A stretch of 47,124 nt of DNA. Source: Thermoplasmata archaeon (GTDB taxonomy: Archaea; Thermoplasmatota; Thermoplasmata; Lutacidiplasmatales; UBA184). The notes beneath the pieces were generated by a model that had not been told where the DNA came from, ran no database searches, and worked only from the letters and a program-made list of their open reading frames with translations. The DNA is taken from positions 1 to 47,124 of the forward strand of contig JASHPT010000118.1 in NCBI GenBank assembly GCA_030037955.1, in the 5' to 3' direction. Position 1 is the stretch's first letter, and every line of letters starts with the position of its first letter. The translations under genes and the position numbers were made by a program. Positions 1 through 9,394 of the stretch are shown here, in pieces.

Positions 1-2
1 CG

Positions 3-1511
3 CGGGCGCTGTGGCAGGACGGCGAGCCGCTGGTGCAGACGCTCACCGACCTTCGGGGACGGTTGGGCGGCTACCCGCTCGTGTGGGCGCCTCGGGTGGC
101 GTTGCCCCATCGGTTGAGCCTGCTGGCGTGGCTTGGCGTGGACCTCGTCGACACGACCGAGGGCCGTTGGGCCGCGGCGCGAGGAACCTACCTGGACGCG
201 ACCCTTGGCTCGGTCAGTGCCGACGCCGCGCGGGCCCACGGAGCCTGTCCGTGCCCGGCCTGTCAGGCCCAGCCGCCGGGGTCGCTCGAGTCGCACGCGG
301 ACTGGGTCTACCGCCACGAGTTCAACCGCGTTCGGTTGGCGATCCGGGAAGGACGGCTCCGAGAGCTTGTGGAGGCCCGTTTGACCGCCGACCCCGCGAT
401 GGCCGAAATGCTCCGCTTCTCGGACCGCCGAATGGCCCCCCTCCTGGAAGGACGCACGCCCGTGGCGGCCCGACACTCCCGGACCTACGTACTTCGCGAG
501 TCGCGCCGGAGGCCCGAGGTCCGTCGGTTCCTGGCCCGGGTCCGGGAGCGCTATCGTCCTCCGCCCTCCAAGCGGGTACTCCTCTTGGTCCCCTGCTCCC
601 GCACCAAGCCGTATCGGAATTCCCGCAGCCATCGACGGTTCGCCCGAGCATGGGAGACCTGGGGGCCGGCGCCGCTGCTCCACGTCGTGTCGGTCTCGTC
701 GCCGCTGGGTCTCGTTCCGCGGGATCTGGAGGATGTCTATCCGGCGCGGGACTACGACATACCGGTGACCGGTCAATGGGACGAGGATGAGCGGGAGGCG
801 GTCGTGCAGGCCCTCGGAGCCCTGGTGGAGCGGGGACAGTACACTCAGGCGATCGTCCATCTCGACCCGGTGGAGTACCGGTTCCTTGTCGGGGCCGTTC
901 CCGACCGCCTGCATCCTCGGTGGACCCTGTCCGACGACTACACGACCAGCGCCGCCGCCCTCCAGTCGCTGCGGGATGCCCTGGACGCGAGCGACCTCGG
1001 TCCGTCCCCGCCCGCGCTCGGCGCTCTCGGAGCCGCGAAGGAAGGGCTCGAGGCCCTGGCCCGGTACCAGTTCGGCCCGGCGGGCGGGGAGCGGCTGTTC
1101 GCGCCGCCCACTCGACTCGAGGGCCGGCCCTGGAGCCTGCGGGTCAACGACGGTCAGGGCCGAACGCTCGCTACCTGGAGCGAGGAGCGCGGCCTCTTCC
1201 AGCTGACCACGGCCGGCGGCGCCCGGCTCCTGCCGGCGGCGACGCTCTGGGTGGAGGTCGACCCTGGCGTCTCCCTGTCGGGAGACCTCTTCACTCCGGG
1301 CATCCGGGAGGCGGACCCCTCGATCGCCCCGGGCGATGCGGTGATCCTCCGGCGGGACGGGCAGCTGCTGGGCGTCGGCGAGGCCGTGCTCTCCGGACCG
1401 CTCATGACGGAGCTGCCCCGGGGCCTCGCGGTCAAGGTCCGGCACCGCGTCCACGCCACCGACAGTTCCATGACGGCGACCTCGTCTCGTCCGAATGGGC
1501 CGGTAGTCTAG
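3..1511 (+). CDS. arcS: Archaeosine synthase ArcS (TGT paralogue), 5' end outside window
   Basis: ArcS converts preQ0 at position 15 of archaeal tRNA to archaeosine. The frame is open to the left window edge, so the protein is partial; an internal GTG at 33 is only a nominal start. Visible parts, numbered from that GTG, are the end of a TGT-like barrel with a zinc site (CPCPAC, residues 72-77, with His near 95), the ArcS motif PCSRTKPYRNSRSH at about 187-200, and a C-terminal PUA-like RNA-binding domain (roughly 405-480, PGDAVIL and following). The PCS-KPY-S-H motif separates ArcS from the preQ0-inserting TgtA. The last 15 coding bases overlap the tRNA-Val gene on the same strand. The N-terminal part of the TGT domain cannot be assessed. 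Confidence 0.85.
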   Translation, partial: RALWQDGEPLVQTLTDLRGRLGGYPLVWAPRVALPHRLSLLAWLGVDLVDTTEGRWAAARGTYLDATLGSVSADAARAHGACPCPACQAQPPGSLESHADWVYRHEFNRVRLAIREGRLRELVEARLTADPAMAEMLRFSDRRMAPLLEGRTPVAARHSRTYVLRESRRRPEVRRFLARVRERYRPPPSKRVLLLVPCSRTKPYRNSRSHRRFARAWETWGPAPLLHVVSVSSPLGLVPRDLEDVYPARDYDIPVTGQWDEDEREAVVQALGALVERGQYTQAIVHLDPVEYRFLVGAVPDRLHPRWTLSDDYTTSAAALQSLRDALDASDLGPSPPALGALGAAKEGLEALARYQFGPAGGERLFAPPTRLEGRPWSLRVNDGQGRTLATWSEERGLFQLTTAGGARLLPAATLWVEVDPGVSLSGDLFTPGIREADPSIAPGDAVILRRDGQLLGVGEAVLSGPLMTELPRGLAVKVRHRVHATDSSMTATSSRPNGPVV

Positions 1512-1569
1512 CGGTGATGATGCCGCGCTTACAACGCGGAGATCGGCGGTTCGAATCCGTCCCGGCCCA
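1497..1569 (+). tRNA. tRNA-Val (anticodon UAC)
   Basis: The sequence folds as a complete cloverleaf. The acceptor stem is GGGCCGG paired with CCGGCCC, and the D arm starts GTCTAG. The anticodon stem is CCGCG/CGCGG around the loop CTTACAA (anticodon TAC). The T arm is GGCGG-TTCGAAT-CCGTC and the discriminator is A. The next bases are CC then G, so CCA is not fully encoded. No intron is seen. Position 15 is G, the archaeosine site. The first 15 bases lie inside the arcS coding end. Confidence 0.95.
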
Positions 1570-1595
1570 CCGTCGACGTCTCGAGCCGACGGCCC

Positions 1596-3569
1596 TCACG
1601 GGGTGAACCCGACGCTCCTCCAGAGGTCCGCGGCCTCGTAGAGACGCCCCCCGGTCAGCACCCGCTCGACGTTCCGAAGGTCCCGAATCTGCGCCAGGGG
1701 GTTCCCCCGCACGAGGATGAGGTCGGCGCGCTTGCCGGGCTCGATGGTTCCCACGTCCGCGCCCAGGCCCATCACGCGGGCCGGCACGGCCGAGGCGGCT
1801 CGGATCGCCTCGACGGGCGTCATTCCGGCCTCCACGTAGAGCTCGACCTCCCGGTGCAGGCTGTGTCCCGGCACCGCCTGGTCCGTGCCGGCGACGAGGA
1901 CGATGCCGGCCCGGTGGAGCTCTCCTACGAGCTCGACCTGCCGACGGAAGATCTCGGCGAACTGCCGGGTGTCGGCGGTGTCCGGGCCGGGATTCAGGAA
2001 CCGGGCCGCCAGTTCCGGCGGGAGCTTTGCCGCACCGGGCTCGAACCGTTCCACCGGATGGGCCGACGAGATCGTGTAGAGCTCCTGGAGCGCGAGCGTG
2101 GGGTCGACGACGGTGCCGTGCCGTCGCAGGAACTCGACTGCCTCGCGTGCGTCCGCAGACCGAACGTCCAGGCGCGCCATCGCGGCCAGGCGTTCCGACC
2201 GCGGAGCCTCGGGGCCAAGCGACGGCAGCATCATCGACGCGACGAAGCCGATGTGATTGATCTGGTCCTGTCCGGCCTCGACCGCCTCCCGGGGGCTTAC
2301 GGCCATCGGGATGTGGCCGGTGACCGTGAGCCCCCGACGGTGCGCGGCCCGTACGACCGCCGTGAGCGCGGTCTTCGAGAGGGAGCTGTAGACCTTGATC
2401 TGTTGAAATCCGGCGGCCCGATAGCGGTCGACCCAGTCGACCGCCTGCTCCTCCGTATCCACTCGGGCGATCCCGACGGCGGAGGGGCCGCTGCCGTCCA
2501 CGACCCCGGCGGCGAGAATCCGAGGTCCGATGCCCCGGCCGGAGGAGATCGCGTCCCGGACCGCCGTGAGGAACTCGAGCTCGTTGCCACAGTCCCGGAC
2601 CGTGGTGACGCCCGCGGCCAGATAGATCGGTCCCCACTCCACTTGCTGGAAGTGGGCATGCATGTCCCAGAGTCCCGGAAGAAGTGCCCGTCCCCTTCCC
2701 TCCACGACCGTGGCCCCCCGCGGAACCGGAACCTCCGGGCCCGGCCCGACCTGGAGGATCCGATCGTCGCGGACGACCACGGTGGCTCCCGGCCGGGCGC
2801 CCGCCCCCGTCCCGTCGATCACGGTGCAGTGGACGAACGCCAGGAGACCGGTGGCGCTCGAGGAGACCCGGTCCCGGGTGTCCCCGAGCGATGCCATTCC
2901 ATCCGCCCCGGCCAGTCCGATGAACGTGCCGAGCGCGGATTCCGCCCCCTGGCGGACGGCTTCGAAGTGGTCGAGCTCGGCATCGATGGTCACCGCCGCC
3001 ACCAAGCTCCGGTCGCGGTCGAACCAGAGGCTCTCCCGGCCCCAGATGAGGCCCTCGACCGAGACTCGGTCCAGCCGCTCGGTTCGGTCGCCGAGCCGGA
3101 CCCGGTCCTGACCCCGGAGAGCGATGCGCACCCGACCCGCGGGATAGGTGGGGAGCTCGGGCGGAGAGCCGTGGCCGAGCCAGTACCGAACGAGCAGCAT
3201 CTGCTGCGCGATCGGGGCGTATCCCACGGTCGGGAAGAACCGCTCGGGCCGGGGAACCGAGGTCTCGCAGTCCCGGTTCCGGAGCCGCAGCTCCCGCTCG
3301 CGGGCGTCGACCGCGACATGGACCTCGACGGACCGCGCCGTCGTACCGTCGGCCCGGAAGTGGAGCGCGTTGAGCGACGGATCCGCAGCAAACTCCGCCG
3401 AGAGGCTCACCTCCTGGCCCCGATCCTGGAACCGAAAGTCCATCCGGGCCTCGAGGCCGGAGGCCGTTCCCCGGATCTGGTACACTTCCTCGCCAATGGG
3501 CTGCTGGAACTTGTGGAGGCGAAACCTGCCCTCCTCGACCGGCGGAGTCCGGTCCGGGGTGGCGGACAC
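1596..3569 (-). CDS. Amidohydrolase-family protein with N-terminal beta-rich domain
   Basis: A metal-dependent amidohydrolase resembling imidazolonepropionase/prolidase-type members. About 215 N-terminal residues form a separate region that I do not recognise. The C-terminal two thirds hold the metal motif HAHF in GLWDMHAHF, a later GHIP histidine, NHIGF, and the catalytic Asp in AGTDQAVPGHSLH. It ends with the family's EPGKRADLILV...G strand. The start is GTG at 3569. No signal peptide is evident, so a cytoplasmic enzyme is likely, and the substrate cannot be inferred. It is the last gene of the minus-strand run that begins at acnA, 46 bases after the methyltransferase. Stop and tRNA-Val end are 26 bases apart. 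Confidence 0.8.
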   Translation of the reverse strand: MSATPDRTPPVEEGRFRLHKFQQPIGEEVYQIRGTASGLEARMDFRFQDRGQEVSLSAEFAADPSLNALHFRADGTTARSVEVHVAVDARERELRLRNRDCETSVPRPERFFPTVGYAPIAQQMLLVRYWLGHGSPPELPTYPAGRVRIALRGQDRVRLGDRTERLDRVSVEGLIWGRESLWFDRDRSLVAAVTIDAELDHFEAVRQGAESALGTFIGLAGADGMASLGDTRDRVSSSATGLLAFVHCTVIDGTGAGARPGATVVVRDDRILQVGPGPEVPVPRGATVVEGRGRALLPGLWDMHAHFQQVEWGPIYLAAGVTTVRDCGNELEFLTAVRDAISSGRGIGPRILAAGVVDGSGPSAVGIARVDTEEQAVDWVDRYRAAGFQQIKVYSSLSKTALTAVVRAAHRRGLTVTGHIPMAVSPREAVEAGQDQINHIGFVASMMLPSLGPEAPRSERLAAMARLDVRSADAREAVEFLRRHGTVVDPTLALQELYTISSAHPVERFEPGAAKLPPELAARFLNPGPDTADTRQFAEIFRRQVELVGELHRAGIVLVAGTDQAVPGHSLHREVELYVEAGMTPVEAIRAASAVPARVMGLGADVGTIEPGKRADLILVRGNPLAQIRDLRNVERVLTGGRLYEAADLWRSVGFTP

Positions 3570-3615
3570 CGGTTACCTCAGGACGTCGAGCGGCCCGGGC
3601 AGAGGACGCACCCGA

Positions 3616-4425
3616 TCATCGAAGGGCCACGAGGACGCGGTCTTCCAGGACCTGCCAGGCCGTCATCGTGGTCCGGAACCCGGCCCGCCGAAGCGCGGCC
3701 ACCTGCCCGGGCAGCGAGAGAGCCTCCACGTGCGGATGCTGGGCCCGGCGGCGTTCGTGTTCGGCGAAGCTCGCGGCCAGCGGGGGAGCGCGGGCGGCGT
3801 CGCGCCACCAGCGAGTCCAGGGATCCCTTCGCCCGGCACGGGACCGGCCGTGGCGGTGCACGCGGTAGACGCGGCGGAATAAACGACGGGCCTCCGGCTC
3901 CCGCGGGCCCTCGGGAAGATGGTCCCCGTTCATGAACACCCCACCCGGACGCAGCACGTGCGCGAGGTCCCGGTAGGTGCGTCGGAGGGTCGCCGGGGGC
4001 AGCCAGTGAAGGGCCGTCGTGCTCACGGCGGCGTCGAATCGGCGGAGCGGAAGAGCGTCCGTCCAGCCGGGCGACCCGATCTTCGTGTCCACCCACGTCA
4101 GCCGGCCGTGATAGCTGCCCAGGGCGCCTCGACCGATCCGGAGCACGACCGGATCGTAGTCGACCGCCACGCAGCGGGCGCGAGGAAAGCGACGAAGCAC
4201 CCGGAGACTGAGCGGCCCCGGTCCGGACCCGAGGTCGAGTACCCGGGGTGCCCGGCCGACCGCCGCCTCCAGGACGTCCATCATCACGTGGAACCGGCGC
4301 TCCCGGGCCGGTATGAACGTCTCCTGCTGCTCGTCCCAGCGACGGAGCCATCGGCTCCAGTACGCTCGGGAGGGTGCCGCGGTCATTCGGGCCGTCATTC
4401 CCCGGGTGTTGATGAAACCGGCCAC
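3616..4425 (-). CDS. Class I SAM-dependent methyltransferase
   Basis: Motif I is clear (VLDLGSGPGPLSLRVL, residues about 62-77), followed by an acidic residue in AVDYDP that should bind the SAM ribose and then STTALHWL in motif IV position. This is a Rossmann methyltransferase of the small-molecule/ubiE-like group, and the substrate is unknown. GTG 4425 is the farthest start; ATG codons at 4398 and 4386 give slightly shorter proteins and are equally plausible. It follows the HIT gene by 16 bases on the same strand and is probably cotranscribed. Confidence 0.75.
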   Translation of the reverse strand: MAGFINTRGMTARMTAAPSRAYWSRWLRRWDEQQETFIPARERRFHVMMDVLEAAVGRAPRVLDLGSGPGPLSLRVLRRFPRARCVAVDYDPVVLRIGRGALGSYHGRLTWVDTKIGSPGWTDALPLRRFDAAVSTTALHWLPPATLRRTYRDLAHVLRPGGVFMNGDHLPEGPREPEARRLFRRVYRVHRHGRSRAGRRDPWTRWWRDAARAPPLAASFAEHERRRAQHPHVEALSLPGQVAALRRAGFRTTMTAWQVLEDRVLVALR

Positions 4426-4441
4426 TGGGCCGGGAGGGCGC

Positions 4442-4885
4442 TCAGCGCCGCACGCGCTCCGACAGCCGGACCAGCTCCTCCCGCGAAGGCTGTCCGACTT
4501 TGGTCTCCCACCACGCGCTCAGGGCGAGTCCGTCGGTTTCGGTCCGCGGGATGACGTGCACATGCAGGTGGAACACGCTCTGCTCCGAGCCGGGTCCGCT
4601 CGCCACGACCAGATTCTCGCCCGTGGTTCCGAGGGACCGACGCAAGCGCCGTTGCACGTCCAGCACAAGGTCGGAGACGGCCCGCCAGTCCTCCGGCGAG
4701 ACGGACGCCAGGTCCAGCGTGTGCGTCTTCGGGATGACGAGCGCGTGCCCGGGCCGGAGCGGCCGGAGGTCCAGGAACGCGAAGGCTCTCTCCGTCTCGG
4801 CGACCCAGTAGGGGACCATCGACCGGTCCCTTAGCAGGCGGCAAAAGATGCACGCCTCCGTCGCCGGCGGCGGACTTCCCGGCAT
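4442..4885 (-). CDS. HIT-family nucleotide hydrolase/transferase
   Basis: A 147-residue histidine-triad protein. The N-terminal CIFCRLL resembles the zinc-binding CxxC of Hint/Fhit-like proteins. The catalytic triad is in HLHVHVIPR near residue 105. The family hydrolyses adenosine phosphoramidates, dinucleoside polyphosphates or aminoacyl-AMP. Trp- and acid-rich residues after the triad may set specificity, but no substrate can be assigned. It starts 30 bases after the acnA stop and precedes the methyltransferase. Confidence 0.9.
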   Translation of the reverse strand: MPGSPPPATEACIFCRLLRDRSMVPYWVAETERAFAFLDLRPLRPGHALVIPKTHTLDLASVSPEDWRAVSDLVLDVQRRLRRSLGTTGENLVVASGPGSEQSVFHLHVHVIPRTETDGLALSAWWETKVGQPSREELVRLSERVRR

Positions 4886-4915
4886 GCTCAGCCCCGAACC
4901 GGCGCGGACGGCGGC

Positions 4916-7681
4916 CTACCGACCGGTCGCTCCTCGGGCCCGCGTCGCGACCCGCCGGAGGACGAACGGAAGGATCCCGCCCGAGCGATAGTACTCCATC
5001 TCGGGCTCGGAGTCGATCCGGATCCGGGCACGGAAGGAGCGCTCGTGTCCCGCGGCATCCCGGGCCACGACCTCGAGCTCCCCGCGGGGAACCAGGCCCT
5101 TCCCCTCCGGGAGCCGAAGGGCGAGCGTCTCCTGGCCGGTGAGGCCGAGGGACGTCACGCCCTGGCCCGGCGGGAACTCGAGCGGCAGCACGCCCATGCC
5201 GACCAGATTGCTCCGGTGGATCCGTTCGTAGCTTTGAGCGATCACGGCCCGGACTCCCAGCAGGCGGGGACCCTTGGCCGCCCAGTCCCGGGAGCTTCCC
5301 TGGCCGTAGTTGGCGCCCGCCAGCACGACGAGCGGCACCCCCTCGGCCCGGTATCTCTCCGCCGCATCGAACACCGTGAGAACATCGCCGGACGGAAGGT
5401 GCCGGGTCCAGCCGCCCTCCCGGGGTGCGACCAACGCGTTCTTGATCCGGACGTTCGCGAACGTCCCCCGATTCATGACCTCGTGATTTCCCCGCCGGGT
5501 GCCGAAGGTGTTGAAGTCGGCCGGAGCCACTCCATGGGCCTGCAGGTACTGTCCGGCGGGTCCATCCGCCGGGATCTCACCGGCCGGCGAGATGTGGTCG
5601 GTCGAGACCCGGTCGCCGAGCACGACGAGGGCCCGGGCCCCTTCGAGGCTCCGCGACCCATCCGCGAACGCGGGAGGAGGAAGGTCGAAGTAGGGCGGCT
5701 CCCGAAGGTAGGTCGACGCGGAATCCCAGCGGTAGACCGGTCCCTGGAGATCCGGGAGCTCCTCCCAGTGGGGGTCTCCGACCGTGATCTTCCGGTACTC
5801 CTCGACGTAGAGCGCGGGGCTGAGACTCTTCTCGACCATCGCGCGGACCTCCTCCGGACGCGGCCACAGGTCCCGAAGGTAGACGGGCTGCCCGGTCGCG
5901 TCCCGGCCCAGGGGCTCGGTCGTCAGGTCGATGTCCATGCGCCCGGCCAGCGCATAGGCGACAACGAGCATCGGAGACATCAGGTAATTGGCCCGGACGA
6001 GGTTGTGGATCCGGGCCTCAAAGTTCCGGTTCCCGCTCAGCACGGCCGCGACGTAGAGGTCGCCGTCCTTGACCGCCGACTCGACCGCCGGAAGCAGCGG
6101 TCCCGCGTTGCCGATGCAGGTCGTACAGCCGTAGCCGACCAGGTTGAAGCCGAGCGCATTCAGGGCGGGGGTCAGGCCGGCCCGGTCGAGGTAGTCGGTG
6201 ACGACCTTCGACCCCGGGGCTAACGAGGTCTTGACGTACGACGGCGGGTGGAGCCCCCGCGCGTCGGCCTTCTGGGCCAGCAGTCCGGCCCCGACCATGA
6301 CGGAAGGGTTCGACGTGTTCGTGCAGCTGGTGATCGCGGCGATGACCACGGTGCCGTCATGGACTCGGCCGTTGGCCGACGCCGGCACTCCGCTTCGGGC
6401 ACTCCCCTCGGGCTGGAGCGGGTCGTCGGCCGGATACGCCGGGGCGGCGGCCGTCACGGCCGGGCGAGCGGCCCGATACGCCGACAACCCGGTACGGAAG
6501 GAGGAGGGTGCCTGAGCCAGCGGCACGCTCTCGTCGGGATTGCGGGGTCCCGACACCGTCGGGACGATGGTGGAAAGGTCGAGCTCCAGCTGCTCGTCGA
6601 ACTCCAGCGTCTCGGACTCCGCGGCGCTCCAGAGTCCCTGCCGCCTCGCATACGCCTCGACCCGGGAGATCAGGGCCTCGGGTCGGCCCGTACCCCGGAG
6701 GTAGGAGAGCGTAGCCTCATCGATCGGGAACAGGGCGGAGGTCGCGCCGTATTCGGGGCACATGTTGGAGATCGTGGCCCGATCTGGTACCGTGAGGTGT
6801 CGAAGGCCCGGCCCGTAGAACTCGACGAACTTGTCGACGACCCCGTGCTCCCGCAGCTTCCGGGCAACGGTGAGCACCAGGTCGGTCGCGGTCGATCCCG
6901 CCGGGAGCTCTCCGAACAGCCGTACTCCGACGACCGTCGGCGACGACAGAAAGTACGGTTCTCCGAGCATGGCCGCCTCGGCCTCGATGCCGCCGACCCC
7001 CCATCCCAGCACCCCGACGCCGTTGACCATCGTCGTGTGCGAGTCGGTGCCGATCACGGTGTCCGGGAAAACCTCCGCCACCCCCCGCCGCTCGCGCCGC
7101 GTGACCACGGAGGCGATGTACTCCAGGTTGACCTGGTGCACGATCCCATTCCCCGGGGGCACGACCCGGAACTGCTCGAAGGCGGAACGGGCCCATCGGA
7201 GCAGCACGTAGCGCTCGGAGTTGCGCTGGTACTCGTGGTCCAGGTTGATGAGAAGCGAACGGGCCTGCCCGAAGCTGTCGACCTGCACCGAATGGTCGAC
7301 GACCAGGTCCACGGGGATATCGGGATTCACGAGGGTCGGGTCGAGATCCTGCCGGAGGGCAGCCGAACGCAGGGCCGTCAGATCGACGAGGACCGGAACG
7401 CCGGTGAAGTCCTGAAGCAGGATCCGCTCGGGCCGGAACGGGAACTCCCCGCTCCACTGGCGGTGCTCCCCGTTGGCCAGGGCCCGGAGCATCGCGGCTT
7501 CCTCCGGAGAGCCTGTCGCGTGCCGGAGGAGGTTCTCCAGCAGGATCCGAACCGTCTTCGGTCTCCGAGCGAGGCGGCTCGGGTCCACGCCCGGGACCTT
7601 GTCGATCGCGTACAGCACCGACCTCTCGCCGCTCACCGACAACGCCTCGGTTACTCCCCACGGGTCCGCGCGGTCAGTCAT
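4916..7681 (-). CDS. acnA: Aconitate hydratase, AcnA/IRP type
   Basis: Interconverts citrate and isocitrate in the citric acid cycle. The protein has 921 residues from ATG 7681, the usual AcnA length. The frame is open to 7780, but the extra 33 residues are low-complexity and the homologous sequence starts near TEALSVSG. The [4Fe-4S] ligands are Cys453 (SCTNTSNPS) and Cys519/Cys522 (GYGCTTCIGNAGP). The substrate-binding GTDSHTTMVNG is present, and the C-terminal swivel domain with YGQGSSRDWAAKGP is intact. A purine-rich GGGACGGGAAG precedes the start. It is the first gene of a minus-strand run with the HIT protein, methyltransferase and amidohydrolase. Confidence 0.95.
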   Translation of the reverse strand: MTDRADPWGVTEALSVSGERSVLYAIDKVPGVDPSRLARRPKTVRILLENLLRHATGSPEEAAMLRALANGEHRQWSGEFPFRPERILLQDFTGVPVLVDLTALRSAALRQDLDPTLVNPDIPVDLVVDHSVQVDSFGQARSLLINLDHEYQRNSERYVLLRWARSAFEQFRVVPPGNGIVHQVNLEYIASVVTRRERRGVAEVFPDTVIGTDSHTTMVNGVGVLGWGVGGIEAEAAMLGEPYFLSSPTVVGVRLFGELPAGSTATDLVLTVARKLREHGVVDKFVEFYGPGLRHLTVPDRATISNMCPEYGATSALFPIDEATLSYLRGTGRPEALISRVEAYARRQGLWSAAESETLEFDEQLELDLSTIVPTVSGPRNPDESVPLAQAPSSFRTGLSAYRAARPAVTAAAPAYPADDPLQPEGSARSGVPASANGRVHDGTVVIAAITSCTNTSNPSVMVGAGLLAQKADARGLHPPSYVKTSLAPGSKVVTDYLDRAGLTPALNALGFNLVGYGCTTCIGNAGPLLPAVESAVKDGDLYVAAVLSGNRNFEARIHNLVRANYLMSPMLVVAYALAGRMDIDLTTEPLGRDATGQPVYLRDLWPRPEEVRAMVEKSLSPALYVEEYRKITVGDPHWEELPDLQGPVYRWDSASTYLREPPYFDLPPPAFADGSRSLEGARALVVLGDRVSTDHISPAGEIPADGPAGQYLQAHGVAPADFNTFGTRRGNHEVMNRGTFANVRIKNALVAPREGGWTRHLPSGDVLTVFDAAERYRAEGVPLVVLAGANYGQGSSRDWAAKGPRLLGVRAVIAQSYERIHRSNLVGMGVLPLEFPPGQGVTSLGLTGQETLALRLPEGKGLVPRGELEVVARDAAGHERSFRARIRIDSEPEMEYYRSGGILPFVLRRVATRARGATGR

Positions 7682-7724
7682 CGAGCACTTCCCGTCCCCA
7701 GCCGGTCCCGGGCGAGTCCCGGGC

Positions 7725-7733
7725 CTCTTATCC
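7725..7733 (-). promoter_or_regulatory. TATA-like element for acnA
   Basis: On the minus strand the sequence reads GGATAAGAG, the most AT-rich block upstream of ATG 7681. It would give a leader of about 20 bases carrying the purine-rich GGGACGGGAAG. Inferred from spacing and composition only. Confidence 0.35.
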
Positions 7734-7812
7734 GTGTTGCCCGAGCCCGTCGCCCGGGCCGACCGGACGACCCCCGGCACGGCTCGGCGCGATGGCCAAC
7801 GGGTAAGCCTCG

Positions 7813-7821
7813 ATTTACTCC
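7813..7821 (+). promoter_or_regulatory. TATA-like element for the sensor kinase
   Basis: The sequence ATTTACTCC is centred about 27 bases before ATG 7844, matching the archaeal TATA-to-start distance of a leaderless transcript. The region is otherwise GC-rich. Confidence 0.35.
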
Positions 7822-7843
7822 GGACTTAAGCCCCCATCCTGGG

Positions 7844-9394
7844 ATGGAAAGCGCACGAGCTTTCCGTATGCATCGTCTCCCCCGTATCGTGGGCGCCCTC
7901 AGCGACCCGGACCGCCCCCTCGGAGTGGCGCTGCTCGACCGCCGCGGGCGCCTCAAGTCCGCAAACTCCGCGATGCTGGATTTGCTCGGGGGAGGGCCCG
8001 GGCTCCTCAGCACGAGTCTGCTCGAGCTGGCTGCCTTCGCGGAAGCGGGACTGGAGGCACCGCTCGCGAGAGCCCTGCGGGAAGGTCAGGCCTCGGCGGT
8101 CCGGGCCACCCGATACCAGCCCCGACCGGGGAAGGAGCTCCTCCTGGACGTCGAGTTCCAGCCGTTGCTCGGCACGGATGGAGAACCGGACGCGGTGGTG
8201 CTGCTCTTCGCCGACGTGACCGCCGGCCCCTACCAGGCCGGCCGTGCTGCGATGTTCTTCCAGGCGTTTCTGCACAGCAGCAATGCGATCGAGATCACCG
8301 ACCGAGACGGCGTCTACGTGGACGTGAACCCGGCGTTCGAGCGGATCTACGGGTACACGCGCGCGGAGGTGGTCGGCCAGCGCCCCCGGATCATCTCGAG
8401 CCCGAAGACGCCCCGGGCGGTGTTCCAAGCCATGTGGGCGGCGCTGCGCGACCCGACCCGGGGCGTTTGGTCCGGCGAGATCACCAACGTCGACCGCACG
8501 GGACGCGAGCACCCGGTGTTTCTCGATGTGAGTGCACTGCGCGATGCGGCAGGTCAACCGGTCTACTATGTGGGCGTGGCCACCGACCTCACTGAGCTCA
8601 AGACCGTACAGCTGCAGAGCATTCGGGCCGAACGTCTCGCTTCCCTGGGTCAGCTGGCGGCGGGCGTGGCCCACGAGCTCAACACCCCGCTCGCCAACAT
8701 CATGCTGATCGCGGAGTCGCTCCAGCGCAGGGCGCGTTCCCCCTGGGTCTCCTCCCGGGCCGAGGCCGTCATCGGCCAGGTCGACGTCGCCTCCCACGTG
8801 GTGTCGGGCCTGCTCGACTTCGGCCGATATCACCCGGCGGTGACTGAGCCGGTCGAGTTGGGGCCGCTCGTCGCAGAGGCAATTTCGTTCGTGAAAGGGA
8901 AGCGCTCCCCGGACGTCGAGGTGGTGGCCACGTCCGCGCTGGCGGGGCTGCAGGTCCCGGTCAACAGGGTCCAGATCCTCCAGGTGCTGGTGAACATCCT
9001 CAACAACGCCTATGACGCCATGAATGACCATGGCCAGATCCGGGTGGATAGCCACATCGCCGACGGCGGAGTCGAGATCACCGTCACCGACACGGGCCCC
9101 GGGATCCCCGACGACGTGCTCCCGCACATCTTCGAGCCGTTCTTCACGACGAAGAGCGACGGCAAAGGGACCGGCCTCGGCCTGGCGATCTGCCACGGCA
9201 TCGTCACGAGCCATGGGGGAACCCTGGCGGTGAGCACACGTCTCGGAAAGGGGACGACCTTCACCATCCGACTCCCCCTCCCCACCCCCGAGGCCCGCGG
9301 GCCGGAGGAGCGGGCGCCCTCGGCGGCACAACCGGCCAGCGTTAAGTCGCGCAGACCATCGGCGGCTCATGCGCATCCTCGTCGTGGACGATGA
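7844..9394 (+). CDS. PAS-domain sensor histidine kinase, soluble
   Basis: A 516-residue kinase from ATG 7844; ATG 7868 is an alternative. Order of domains: a degenerate PAS-like region (about 15-125), a typical PAS domain (about 135-250, AIEITDRDGVYVDVNPAFERIYGY), the HisKA helix pair with His277 in GVAHELNTPL, and an HATPase domain. The ATPase has the N box (NILNNAYDAM), G1 (DTGPGIP), F box (FEPFFTTK) and G2 (GTGLGLAI). No membrane segment is visible, so it should sense a cytoplasmic signal. Its last 26 bases overlap the response regulator, and the two are almost certainly a cognate pair. The longer open frame upstream lies opposite acnA and is not coding. Confidence 0.9.
   Translation: MESARAFRMHRLPRIVGALSDPDRPLGVALLDRRGRLKSANSAMLDLLGGGPGLLSTSLLELAAFAEAGLEAPLARALREGQASAVRATRYQPRPGKELLLDVEFQPLLGTDGEPDAVVLLFADVTAGPYQAGRAAMFFQAFLHSSNAIEITDRDGVYVDVNPAFERIYGYTRAEVVGQRPRIISSPKTPRAVFQAMWAALRDPTRGVWSGEITNVDRTGREHPVFLDVSALRDAAGQPVYYVGVATDLTELKTVQLQSIRAERLASLGQLAAGVAHELNTPLANIMLIAESLQRRARSPWVSSRAEAVIGQVDVASHVVSGLLDFGRYHPAVTEPVELGPLVAEAISFVKGKRSPDVEVVATSALAGLQVPVNRVQILQVLVNILNNAYDAMNDHGQIRVDSHIADGGVEITVTDTGPGIPDDVLPHIFEPFFTTKSDGKGTGLGLAICHGIVTSHGGTLAVSTRLGKGTTFTIRLPLPTPEARGPEERAPSAAQPASVKSRRPSAAHAHPRRGR

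Noticed and set aside
1854-3935. A 693-codon open frame on the plus strand opposite the amidohydrolase and methyltransferase
   Set aside because: It crosses two good minus-strand genes and its translation is low-complexity Arg/Pro/Gly sequence without motifs.
6248-7843. The upstream part of the sensor-kinase reading frame
   Set aside because: It lies opposite acnA, lacks domains, and the homologous kinase sequence and TATA element both point to a start at 7844.
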